Source: CAIPAT01 sp041665605
Lineage (GTDB): Bacteria; Verrucomicrobiota; Lentisphaeria; Victivallales; Victivallaceae
Assembly (NCBI GenBank): GCA_041665605.1
Contig: JBAYIO010000059.1
Span: 1-34,810, forward strand
Direction: 5' to 3'
Length of the DNA stretch: 34,810 nt
In this document: positions 7,903 through 15,187 of the stretch, in pieces
Layout of the letters: every line of letters begins with the position of its first letter
How positions within the stretch are numbered: position 1 is the first letter of the stretch
Made by a program: the position numbers and the translations under genes
The notes under the pieces: generated by a model
Databases searched by the model: none
What the model was told of the DNA's origin: nothing
The model's input: the letters and a program-made list of their open reading frames with translations, nothing else

Positions 7903-8831
7903 TTTTTCAAACACCCCGCTACAAGGAACAATACCGCCATGCGGACGGCAAGCCCGTTGGTAACCTGTTCAAGGATCACGGATTGAGGGCCGTCGGCCAA
8001 TGCCGAATCCAGCTCAACGTCACGATTAATCGGGCCGGGATGCATAATCAGGGCATCCGGGTTCAGATATTTGGCATTCTCCATATTCAGCCCGAAGAAA
8101 CGGGCATATTCGTTGGTGCTGGGAAAGAATCCGGCGCGCTGTCTCTCATGCTGAATCCGGAGCAGATTAATGACGTCGGCTCCCACCATGGCGTCTTTCA
8201 GGTTATGGCAGACCCGCACCCCGATCTGCTCGAAATCGCGCGGAACCAGCGTGGACGGGCCGGCGAGGGTCACATTGGCGCCGAGCTTGATCAGGCCCCA
8301 GATGTCGCTGCGGGCCACGCGGCTGTGCAGAATATCGCCGACAATCGAAACATTCAGCCCGGCGATACGCCCCTTTTTCTGGCGGATGGTGAACAGGTCC
8401 AGCAGCGCCTGGGTCGGGTGGCCGTGTGCGCCGTCCCCGGCGTTGATGACGCCGCTGCTGATATTCTTAGCGATAAAATTCTGTGCCCCGGCGCATGAGT
8501 GGCGCATCACGATCAGGTCGGCCTGAAGCGCTTCGATGTTCCTGACGGTGTCCAGCAGGGTCTCGCCCTTCTGGAGACTGCTGGAACTGGCGGTCATGTT
8601 GATGATGTCGGCGCTCAGGCGCTGTTCCGCCAGCTCAAAAGACACCCTGGTCCGGGTGCTGGGCTCGACAAAAAAGTTCACCACGGTTTTGCCGCGCAGC
8701 GCCGGCACTTTTTTTAGATTCCGCTCCGAGACTTTCTTGAACTCCTCGGCCGTGTCAAGAATCAGGACAATCTCTTCCGGAGTCAGGTCATAGAGGCTCA
8801 GCAAATCTTTTCTTGTCCAGTTTACTTCCAT
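7899..8831 (-). CDS. pyrB: Aspartate carbamoyltransferase catalytic subunit
   Basis: Catalyses carbamoyl phosphate + L-aspartate to carbamoyl aspartate, the committed step of pyrimidine synthesis. The 310-residue length is standard. Visible motifs: EPSTRTRVSFELA with the carbamoyl-phosphate loop STRTR at 58-62, SSSLQKGE with the active-site lysine near residue 88, the MRHSCAGA segment, GHPTQALLDLFTI (H138-P-T-Q), and HPGPINRDVE near the C-terminus. The frame extends 25 codons upstream but the true start is the ATG at 8831: it follows the pyrR stop by one base and has AAAGG at a usual distance. No pyrI regulatory subunit is in the window, which fits control by PyrR. The gene overlaps pyrC by four bases. 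Confidence 0.95.
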   Translation of the reverse strand: MEVNWTRKDLLSLYDLTPEEIVLILDTAEEFKKVSERNLKKVPALRGKTVVNFFVEPSTRTRVSFELAEQRLSADIINMTASSSSLQKGETLLDTVRNIEALQADLIVMRHSCAGAQNFIAKNISSGVINAGDGAHGHPTQALLDLFTIRQKKGRIAGLNVSIVGDILHSRVARSDIWGLIKLGANVTLAGPSTLVPRDFEQIGVRVCHNLKDAMVGADVINLLRIQHERQRAGFFPSTNEYARFFGLNMENAKYLNPDALIMHPGPINRDVELDSALADGPQSVILEQVTNGLAVRMAVLFLVAGCLKK

Positions 8832-8832
8832 C

Positions 8833-9396
8833 TCATTCGCCTTTTGTTGGGTTTGACCAGTCAATTTCGTAGATGCCGTCAGAACCGTCGGTTTCTTTAA
8901 ATTCAACGAGAATTTTTTTCCCGTCTTCCGGTATGATGTTCATCCCGGCGTAATCGGCCCGGATCGGAAATTCCCGGCTGCCCCGGTCAACGACAACGGC
9001 AAGGCGGATCAGCGACGGCCTGCCGTAGCAGGTGATCGCATCCAGCGCCGCCCGGATTGTCCGGCCGGAGGAAAGCACATCGTCGGTAAGGATTACCGCC
9101 TGATCATTCATATCGAACGGAATATCTGTTTCCCGGATTACCGGCAGGGTCGCCCGCATGCCGATATCGTCCCGATACATTGAAGTGTCGAGCATGGCAA
9201 ACTCCGGCTTGAACCCGGTTTTGCGGGTGATCTTCTCAATCAGCCGCCGGGCAAATGGCACGCCGCGCTGCTGAATGCCGATAAACGCGAAATCCATCCC
9301 GCCTTTCCGGGAAAATTCAGCAATGATTGCGTCCGCAACCCCTTCGATTGCTTCGTCCATTTTGCGGCTGTTGCATAAACGTCTTTTAGCAGGCAT
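8833..9396 (-). CDS. pyrR: PyrR: pyrimidine operon regulator / uracil phosphoribosyltransferase
   Basis: A 187-residue type I phosphoribosyltransferase. PyrR proteins bind pyr mRNA in a UMP-dependent way to control the operon, and many also convert uracil + PRPP to UMP. The PRPP-binding motif VILTDDVLSSGRTIRAAL is intact (about residues 105-122). The start MPAKRRLCNSRKMDEAI, the GIQQRGVPFARRL loop and the VVVDRGSREFPIRADYAG segment match the family. Being first in pyrRBC is the classical arrangement. The leader (about 107 bases from the predicted promoter) shows no clear terminator/antiterminator, so if PyrR acts here it may do so by translational control or another route. Confidence 0.92.
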   Translation of the reverse strand: MPAKRRLCNSRKMDEAIEGVADAIIAEFSRKGGMDFAFIGIQQRGVPFARRLIEKITRKTGFKPEFAMLDTSMYRDDIGMRATLPVIRETDIPFDMNDQAVILTDDVLSSGRTIRAALDAITCYGRPSLIRLAVVVDRGSREFPIRADYAGMNIIPEDGKKILVEFKETDGSDGIYEIDWSNPTKGE

Positions 9397-9509
9397 AGAT
9401 ATTCTCTGAATAAGTTCTTAAGTTTGTAAAAAATAACGCATCTATTTTAACTTTCCAATATCATTATTTTTGTTTTTTCAATTATTTTCAGCCGACAGAC
9501 CCCGCAATC

Positions 9510-9539
9510 ATACTACCCGGTCATTTAAAATAGTTGCAA
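9510..9539 (-). promoter_or_regulatory. Predicted promoter of the pyr operon
   Basis: On the minus strand TTGCAA (9539-9534) and TAGTAT (9515-9510) are separated by 18 bases, a plausible sigma-70 type promoter. Transcription would begin near 9503, leaving a leader of about 107 bases before pyrR. Confidence 0.5.
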
Positions 9540-9636
9540 GTATTTATATATAAGGATGTTTAATGCTGTTTTACCGTATTTTTCAGGGGGGTGAGCGGAA
9601 TCGGCAGATATTTTGCGTTTTTTTTCTTTGTGCGAT

Positions 9637-9665
9637 TTGCAATTATTCTTCTGCTTCCATATTGT
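9637..9665 (+). promoter_or_regulatory. Predicted promoter of the Lrp-like gene
   Basis: TTGCAA (9637-9642), a 17-base spacer and TATTGT (9660-9665), 63 bases before the start codon. The gene also has a good ribosome site, AAAGGGT at about 9714-9720. Confidence 0.45.
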
Positions 9666-9728
9666 TAGATATGGGTTCCTAATTCTATGAAGTCCAATCT
9701 AATCAAAGCAGAGAAAGGGTAAACATAC

Positions 9729-10001
9729 ATGGTTACAGGAATCGTTCTAGTAAATGTCGAACGTCCGATGCTGAGAGGCGTCATCAACGAGGTCATGAAA
9801 ATCAAAGGGGTTACGGAAGTTTTTACAGTGGCCGGCGAGTATGATCTCGTCGTAATGGTCCGGGTAAAATCCAACAACGAACTCTCTGAAGTAGTCGCCA
9901 ATAAAATGGCCCATGACATCAAAGGCATTTCCCACACCAAGACGTTAATCTCCCTGCAAGCACATTCAACATTTGATTTGGAGAAGATTTTTTCCTGTTG
10001 A
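9729..10001 (+). CDS. Stand-alone Lrp/AsnC ligand-binding (RAM) domain protein
   Basis: A 90-residue protein equal to the C-terminal regulatory domain of Lrp/AsnC regulators, without any helix-turn-helix. The family pattern is clear: a strand GIVLVNVE, a helix (LRGVINEVMKIKGV), the central strand pair around VAGEYDLVVMVRV, a second helix (NNELSEVVANKM), and a final strand HTKTLISLQAH. Such stand-alone domains form beta-sandwich dimers and octamers and bind amino acids or similar small molecules. Some associate with full Lrp proteins. The start ATG follows AAAGGGT at 8 bases. It is monocistronic, closed by a strong terminator 27 bases later, and divergent from pyrR, with which it may share regulation. 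The ligand is unknown. Confidence 0.85.
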   Translation: MVTGIVLVNVERPMLRGVINEVMKIKGVTEVFTVAGEYDLVVMVRVKSNNELSEVVANKMAHDIKGISHTKTLISLQAHSTFDLEKIFSC

Positions 10002-10027
10002 ACTGCCTTTTTGAACTTAAAAACCCC

Positions 10028-10057
10028 GCCGGGCGAATTATCCGTCCGGCTTTTTTT
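10028..10057 (+). terminator. Intrinsic terminator of the Lrp-like gene
   Basis: An 8-bp stem GCCGGGCG/CGTCCGGC (10028-10035 and 10043-10050, one G-U pair, 7-base loop) followed by seven Ts at 10051-10057. Confidence 0.85.
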
Positions 10058-10115
10058 ATTCCTCCCGGCTGACAAAAACAATTATCCATAGTTTTTTTAA
10101 CTGGGAAAACCGGAT

Positions 10116-10150
10116 TTTATAGCTATCTTTATAGCTATGCATAAAGATAG
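10116..10150. promoter_or_regulatory. Tandem 12-mer repeats and inverted repeat before the esterase gene
   Basis: TTTATAGCTATC and TTTATAGCTATG lie head to tail (10116-10127, 10128-10139). The segment CTATCTTTA (10123-10131) is also matched by TAAAGATAG (10142-10150) as a 9-bp inverted repeat with a 10-base loop. It lies 45 bases upstream of the esterase start and is a candidate operator or leader hairpin. Confidence 0.4.
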
Positions 10151-10194
10151 AGATACTTGAAGGAATTAACCCTAAAACAAGGCAAGATGATTTT

Positions 10195-12288
10195 ATGAGA
10201 CGATTTGGTTTGCTCGTTGCATCGTTGGTGACGGCGGCGGTTCTTACCGGCTGCTGTTCATGGTTTTGTCAGGAAAAGATGGCCGGATCTTTTACTGTTC
10301 ACAAGGTTTACGGCGATCACATGGTCCTCCAGCGCGAGCGCCCGGTCAGGATCAGCGGCAACTGCCCGGCCGGCGAGGCGGTCAAGGTTACGCTCGGTTC
10401 AAATTCTGTTTATGCCGTCGCCGACGCAAAAGGCGAATGGGTGGCAACGCTTCCGGCGATGAAGGCGGGCGGCCCGTATGTGGCGACCGTCGAAGGAAAA
10501 GCCGGAAAAAGCAAGGAGACGTTTTCCGATGTGCTCATCGGCGAAGTCTGGATATGTTCCGGCCAGTCGAATATGGAGTTTCGTCTGAAAAGCTGCAATG
10601 ATGCGGAAAAAGAAATTGCCAATGCGTCACATCCCGGTATCCGGCTCTTCAATACAACCGCCAATCGTTCGGTATCGCCCGTCGGCCCCCGGCATGAGAT
10701 TGCCGGCCCCGGCTGGCAGGTTTGCACACCGAAAAGCGCGGCCGATTTCAGCGGTGCCGGATACTTTTTCGGGCGTCAGTTGCATCAGGACCTGAATGTT
10801 CCGGTCGGTCTGATAAACAGTTCCTGGGGCGGTACGCCGATCGAAAGCTGGATCAGTCTTGAAGGATATCAGAGCGCCGGCCGCACTAAAGAGCTTTCCA
10901 CAATTTCCACCGCGGACAAGAAAAACGTGGAGGCGGAAGCGAAGGTCCAAAAGATCAAGGCGGATTATGACAGGAAGTTCAAGGAGTGGGAAGCGATTTT
11001 CTTCGGAAAATACAAGTCGGAAACCGCGAAAGCCGTTAACTGGAAAGACCAGTCGCTTGATATGACCGGATGGGAGAAGGTCAACCTCCCCGGAACCGTG
11101 GATGATCCGGGAATTGACGGAGTCATCTGGGTCCGCCGCACGTTCGATGTTCCGGCCGACTGGGCCGACAGGAATCTCGTGCTTTCTCTCGGCTCCGTTG
11201 ATGACTGTGACCAGACCTTTTTCAACGGCGAACTTGTCGGCAGCACCGGAAGCGATGTTCCAATGTACTGGAGCGCTCCGCGCGTCTACAATGTCCCGGG
11301 CAGGCTGGTCAAAGCAGGAGCAAACACCATTGCCATTCGCATAATCGACTACGCCTATGCCGGCGGCGTCAACGGCCAGATGACATTGGCGCCGGCCGCC
11401 GACAAAACGAAAAAGCTCGATCTGGCTGGAACGTGGAACAAGCGCATCGAGTTCGCCATCGATCCCAGGGCGATTCCGGAACGTCCGAATGTTGCAGCGG
11501 CCATTCCCGGCGACGTGAAGAGTCCTAACTTCCCGGCGACGCTCTATAATTCGATGATTGCGCCGTGGACGGTCTACCCGATGCGCGGCGCCATCTGGTA
11601 TCAGGGCGAGTCCAACGCCGGCAATGCTCAGGATTACATGATCTTGCATCAGCTCCTGATAAAAAATTGGCGCACGCTCTGGAACGATCCGGAATTCGGA
11701 TTTTTCTTCGTCCAGCTTGCCGGATATGAACAGCATACACCGAAAAACCGGCTTCCGGATAATTTCTGGAAGGGGCGCGAGCCGCGGGATCCGGCATGGC
11801 CGAAACTGCGCGAAGTGCAGACCGCAACCCTGAATATACCCAATACCGGGATGGCGGTGACCATCGACATCGGCGATCATTCGGATATTCATCCGACCAA
11901 TAAACAGGATGTCGGCTTGCGTCTGGCTAAAGAAGCTGAACGCGTGATGTACGGCATGAATATCGTCAGCGCCGGTCCGATGTTCGAAAAGATGCAAGTC
12001 GAAAACGGCAGAATCCGCATTTTCTATAAGAATACCGGTTCCGGACTGGTGGCCAAAGGCGGCGCATTGGGTCACTTTGCGATTGCCGGGGCGGATGGAA
12101 AGTTTGTCTGGGCCAGGGCGGCGATCGACGGCGGCACCGTGATCGTGGAGTCGGATAAGGTCAAATCGCCGGTTCATGTGCGCTATGCCTGGGAAATGTA
12201 TCCGATTGAGGCTAATTTGTACAACAAGGAGGGTTTTCCCGCCTGTCCGTTCCGTACTGATGAAGCGAACTACCTCCTGAAAAAATAA
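10195..12288 (+). CDS. Sialate O-acetylesterase-like lipoprotein (SASA family)
   Basis: A 697-residue SGNH-type esterase expected to remove acetyl groups from sialic acids or plant/algal polysaccharides at the cell surface. Residues 1-20 form a lipoprotein signal ending in LTGC, so Cys20 should be lipidated. Block I is ICSGQSNMEF with catalytic Ser125. GLINSSWGGTPIESW and WYQGESNA are the usual later blocks, and DIHPTNKQDVG supplies the catalytic Asp/His. Residues about 280-400 are an inserted jelly-roll (WVRRTFDVPADW, VDDCDQTFFNG), as in many members of this family. Start: ATG at 10195. It stands alone between terminators. Acetyl release from glycans fits the glycosidase-rich surroundings. 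Confidence 0.88.
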   Translation: MRRFGLLVASLVTAAVLTGCCSWFCQEKMAGSFTVHKVYGDHMVLQRERPVRISGNCPAGEAVKVTLGSNSVYAVADAKGEWVATLPAMKAGGPYVATVEGKAGKSKETFSDVLIGEVWICSGQSNMEFRLKSCNDAEKEIANASHPGIRLFNTTANRSVSPVGPRHEIAGPGWQVCTPKSAADFSGAGYFFGRQLHQDLNVPVGLINSSWGGTPIESWISLEGYQSAGRTKELSTISTADKKNVEAEAKVQKIKADYDRKFKEWEAIFFGKYKSETAKAVNWKDQSLDMTGWEKVNLPGTVDDPGIDGVIWVRRTFDVPADWADRNLVLSLGSVDDCDQTFFNGELVGSTGSDVPMYWSAPRVYNVPGRLVKAGANTIAIRIIDYAYAGGVNGQMTLAPAADKTKKLDLAGTWNKRIEFAIDPRAIPERPNVAAAIPGDVKSPNFPATLYNSMIAPWTVYPMRGAIWYQGESNAGNAQDYMILHQLLIKNWRTLWNDPEFGFFFVQLAGYEQHTPKNRLPDNFWKGREPRDPAWPKLREVQTATLNIPNTGMAVTIDIGDHSDIHPTNKQDVGLRLAKEAERVMYGMNIVSAGPMFEKMQVENGRIRIFYKNTGSGLVAKGGALGHFAIAGADGKFVWARAAIDGGTVIVESDKVKSPVHVRYAWEMYPIEANLYNKEGFPACPFRTDEANYLLKK

Positions 12289-12304
12289 TTTTCAGGTTAT
12301 AACA

Positions 12305-12332
12305 GCGACACGGAGGATTTCTTCCGTGTCGC
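12305..12332. terminator. Hairpin between convergent genes
   Basis: A perfect 10-bp stem GCGACACGGA/TCCGTGTCGC (12305-12314 and 12323-12332) with an 8-base loop, 16 bases after the esterase stop. It is followed on the plus strand by the T-rich GGTTTGTTTC. It can serve the esterase and possibly also the convergent nucleoside hydrolase genes. Confidence 0.7.
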
Positions 12333-12382
12333 GGTTTGTTTCGTAAGGATCAGCCCCGGCCTTCTGAATTTGATGCCGGCAG

Positions 12383-13294
12383 CTAACGCAGTCCCAGCAG
12401 GCGGTCAACCAGAAATTGCTTATATCCTTCCAGGTCTTTCCACTCAATCGCCACATTAATCTCCCGTCCGTTCTCATCATCAATCAAAAATCCCCGATCG
12501 TCAACCCGCAAACGCATCTGCCGCATTTGCAAAAAATCAGCGGTGCGCGCTAAATGTACCGCCACGGTATCGAACAGAATTGAGCTATGGTCCGGAGTCG
12601 GGCCTGGCCCGCCGCCGTTTGACCAGATATTGTAGTTTTCCAGCAGATCTTTCACCAGCGGGTCGGCCGACTTTACCAGGCGGTCATACAATTCGCCGCG
12701 CAGCCGGACAACTCCGCACGTGTCCAGCGGGGTAATCGTCATACTGTTCCAGCCGGCATTGAATACTTTCCGGGCCGCCGGAATATCCTGGACAACGTTA
12801 TATTCGGCGATCCTGCCCGGCTTGCCGTCAAGCCCTTTTCCAATACTGCCGATCATGGCGACAAGATTTATTTTACCTGTCAGATGCGGCGCCCGTTCAG
12901 TGATTGCGCCGAGATTGGTCATGGGGCCGATTGCAACAATCGTGACCGGGCCGTCGGCCTGTTCCACGGCTTTAATCATGGCCTGGACGCCGTCTTCATA
13001 AACCGTTCCGGGATAATTTTTCAGGTCATATTCCTTAACCCAATTAAGCTGCCGCTCATCCCGGGGGACCGGAGTTCCGGGAATGCCGATGCCTACTGGA
13101 ATATCCTGCCGCCCGGCGCGTTCCAGCAGTTTAGCGCATATTTTCGCCCGGTAAACCGTATTATGCGCGGCAGTAGTAACCATGATGGTATCAAGTTCGG
13201 GACTGCGCAGCAGCATTGCCAGCGCCCAGGTGTCATCAATGTCGCAGCCGATATCCGTGTCTAAAATCGTCAATGTTCTCTCTGAATTTTTCAT
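12383..13294 (-). CDS. Nucleoside hydrolase (second of a tandem pair)
   Basis: A 303-residue inosine-uridine nucleoside N-ribohydrolase family protein. These cytoplasmic Ca2+-dependent enzymes split ribonucleosides into base and ribose. The N-terminal Asp cluster is intact: ILDTDIGCDIDDTWAL (about residues 10-25), followed by IGPMTNLGAI and the distal Asp motif SILFDTVAVHLA. Substrate class cannot be decided. The start codon overlaps the stop of the upstream paralogue by four bases (ATGA), so the two are translated together. The pair looks like a gene duplication that has diverged: same length, same motif order, and similar C-terminal ends (WKDLEGYKQFLVDRLL here, WKDLPAYEDYLVDRLV in the partner). 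Confidence 0.88.
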   Translation of the reverse strand: MKNSERTLTILDTDIGCDIDDTWALAMLLRSPELDTIMVTTAAHNTVYRAKICAKLLERAGRQDIPVGIGIPGTPVPRDERQLNWVKEYDLKNYPGTVYEDGVQAMIKAVEQADGPVTIVAIGPMTNLGAITERAPHLTGKINLVAMIGSIGKGLDGKPGRIAEYNVVQDIPAARKVFNAGWNSMTITPLDTCGVVRLRGELYDRLVKSADPLVKDLLENYNIWSNGGGPGPTPDHSSILFDTVAVHLARTADFLQMRQMRLRVDDRGFLIDDENGREINVAIEWKDLEGYKQFLVDRLLGLR

Positions 13295-14211
13295 TTCACA
13301 AGTCTATCCACCAGGTAGTCTTCGTATGCCGGGAGGTCTTTCCAGTTCATGGCGCAATGTATCTTCCGGGCATTTTCATCAATCAGGGTATACCCGTCAT
13401 CGGAGACCCTTATCCCCAGCGTTTCCATCTCCAGGAACTCCTGCGAGTATGCCAGATGTATTGCCACGGTGTCAAAAAGAATGCTGCTGCATAAATCAGG
13501 GTGTAATTCTTTCTTTGTCTTCAGGCATTCCCAAATTCTGTAGTTTTCAATGATCGCCTTGATCAACGGGTCCTGGCAGGACAGAATTCTTTGATACTTG
13601 TCTCCTTGCAGCTTCACTGAATCGCAAGTGTCAAGCGGGGTGATCGTAATATCCCACGCGGCTTCAAAAACTTTTCTGCATTCCTTCGGATAACTGACCA
13701 CGTTACATTCTGCTGAAATCTTTGGGTTCCACCCATAGCCGCGCCTGATGCTGCCGAACATGCCGACAAACCGCGCGCGTTCCGCGATCTTTGGCTCCAG
13801 TTCAAGCGCCTTCGCAATGTTCGGCACCGGCCCGATGCAAATCAGCGTCACCTGCTCCGTAGAATTCATAATGGTATCGACGATAGCGCGAACCCCGTCA
13901 TTGTACACTTTGCCGGGATACGATGCCAAGTCATAGTTTTCCACCCATCCGATCTGATTGCGCGACACCTCATAGCCGCGTGCTTTTAGCTTTTGCACGC
14001 AGTCAATTCCAACTCCCACCGGAATATCTGTCCGTTGCGCCACCTCCAGCATCTTCGCCACTATTTTCGCGCTGTATGTGGTATCCTGGGTATCAGTCGT
14101 AATCAGTTTTATGTTCAATTCCGGGGATTTAAGCATCATTGCCAGCGCCCAGGTATCGTCCATATCATAGCCGATGTCCGTATCAAGAATTACAGGTATT
14201 CTTTTTGTCAT
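13291..14211 (-). CDS. Nucleoside hydrolase (first of a tandem pair)
   Basis: A 306-residue member of the same nucleoside hydrolase family. It shows VILDTDIGYDMDDTWALAM with the Ca2+-binding Asp cluster at about 8-20, ICIGPVPNIAKAL, and the C-terminal SILFDTVAIHLA. The paralogue behind it differs inside the first motif (Gly-Cys-Asp against Gly-Tyr-Asp here) and in the middle of the protein, so the two may prefer different nucleosides. The ATG at 14211 is preceded by a purine-rich GGGAAAAGAAGAA. It is transcribed divergently from an AraC regulator only 117 bases away, which probably controls it. Ribose or base salvage is the expected role. A sugar-modified nucleoside is also possible. Confidence 0.88.
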   Translation of the reverse strand: MTKRIPVILDTDIGYDMDDTWALAMMLKSPELNIKLITTDTQDTTYSAKIVAKMLEVAQRTDIPVGVGIDCVQKLKARGYEVSRNQIGWVENYDLASYPGKVYNDGVRAIVDTIMNSTEQVTLICIGPVPNIAKALELEPKIAERARFVGMFGSIRRGYGWNPKISAECNVVSYPKECRKVFEAAWDITITPLDTCDSVKLQGDKYQRILSCQDPLIKAIIENYRIWECLKTKKELHPDLCSSILFDTVAIHLAYSQEFLEMETLGIRVSDDGYTLIDENARKIHCAMNWKDLPAYEDYLVDRLVK

Positions 14212-14259
14212 TTCTTCTTTTCCCTTATGTTTAAATGCAGTATTTTTTTAATGTTATAG

Positions 14260-14312
14260 TATATTATAATGATATTATAAAGAATGTATATAGACAATAT
14301 CACTATTATATA
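14260..14312. promoter_or_regulatory. Inverted repeats in the nucleoside hydrolase/AraC divergent promoter
   Basis: TATATTATAATGATAT (14260-14275) is matched by ATATCACTATTATATA (14297-14312) as an imperfect inverted repeat, 13 of 16 positions. A smaller perfect palindrome TTATAAT-GAT-ATTATAA lies at 14264-14280. These are candidate binding sites for the adjacent AraC protein, but the region is so AT-rich that chance symmetry is likely enough to matter. Confidence 0.3.
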
Positions 14313-14328
14313 GGACGTTTCGATTTTT

Positions 14329-15096
14329 ATGCAGATGAACAATGCAGACGGCGCGAAATTCATAGCCGCCGGCCGGTTTTCCGGCTCGGCTAATGTTTCC
14401 ATGCATAAACACGAAGGTATCGAACTGGTGTTTGTGGTGCAGGGCGAATGCGGACTGGACGTGAACGGCGACCGCCTGAAAGGCGGAGTTGACACGCTGT
14501 TCATCCTGCCGCCGAATACTTTGCATAACCAGCTTAACAAGGGTCGCGTCATAACGGATTATATCATCTTCAAATCTTCAGATAAGTTTTCTTCAGGCAT
14601 CCCCCGCCAATTATCGGTTTCCGGCGACCGCTGGATAAGCCGCTGGATAACTGATATTCTTGACTTATACAAATCATCGGATAATATCGCGGTACAGGCC
14701 GACAATCTTCTGGCCGCGTTGATTGACCGGCTGAAACAGATTGAAAACCACTCGGTATCTCAGCAGAAAATGCATCCGGCGCTGGTAAATGCAGTGAAGA
14801 TTATTGAATCAGATATCGCCAGGGAAAGAACCGTTCAGCGTCTTGCATCTTCATGCAACATCAGCCAAAGCCACCTTAATATGCTGTTCCGGCGGCATTT
14901 CGGCTGCGGTCCGCTGAAATATCTTCAAGATTTGCGAATGCGCCATGCCAGAAAACTGCTGGCGGAGCCTTATCTCTCAATCAAGGAAATCGGGCTCATG
15001 TGCGGTTATGAAGAGGTTAATTATTTCTGCCGCATTTTCAAAAGACATAACCGGATAAGCCCGGGAAGTTTCCGCATGGAGAATTACAAAAAATAA
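14329..15096 (+). CDS. AraC family transcriptional regulator
   Basis: A 255-residue regulator with an N-terminal cupin-type sensor (about 1-120: MHKHEGIELVFVVQGE is the typical first cupin strand pair, FILPPNTLHN the second) and a C-terminal double helix-turn-helix (about 155-252). The DNA-binding half is well preserved: VQRLASSCNISQSHLNMLFRR for the first HTH and IKEIGLMCGYEEVNYFCRIF followed by GISPG-like HNRISPGSFR for the second. It is divergent from the tandem nucleoside hydrolases and is most likely their regulator. A sugar or nucleoside effector would bind the cupin. The ATG at 14329 is chosen. A second ATG two codons later is possible. No clear Shine-Dalgarno. Confidence 0.88.
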   Translation: MQMNNADGAKFIAAGRFSGSANVSMHKHEGIELVFVVQGECGLDVNGDRLKGGVDTLFILPPNTLHNQLNKGRVITDYIIFKSSDKFSSGIPRQLSVSGDRWISRWITDILDLYKSSDNIAVQADNLLAALIDRLKQIENHSVSQQKMHPALVNAVKIIESDIARERTVQRLASSCNISQSHLNMLFRRHFGCGPLKYLQDLRMRHARKLLAEPYLSIKEIGLMCGYEEVNYFCRIFKRHNRISPGSFRMENYKK

Positions 15097-15187
15097 GCTC
15101 CTTGCCTGAAGCAGCCATTGCATTTGAGCCCAGCCGGGTTATTTTACGCGAATGCTTTCTCAAAGGCAATAATTCCGGGACTGTTTT

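Larger units (their letters stand above)
9397..9728. other. Divergent control region between pyrR and the Lrp-like gene
   Basis: A 332-base AT-rich region with no credible gene. It holds the minus-strand promoter for pyrRBC and a plus-strand promoter for the Lrp-like gene. The part between 9540 and 9636 shows pyrimidine- and G-rich runs but no structure I can name. I looked for a PyrR-type attenuator and did not find one. Confidence 0.5.

Noticed and set aside
9397..9503. PyrR-type attenuator in the pyr leader
   Set aside because: I searched for a terminator/antiterminator pair and saw no stable GC-rich hairpin followed by a T-run.
10627..12177. A 516-codon minus-strand open frame opposite the esterase
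   Set aside because: It lies wholly within a gene with all family motifs and has no recognisable domain or ribosome site.
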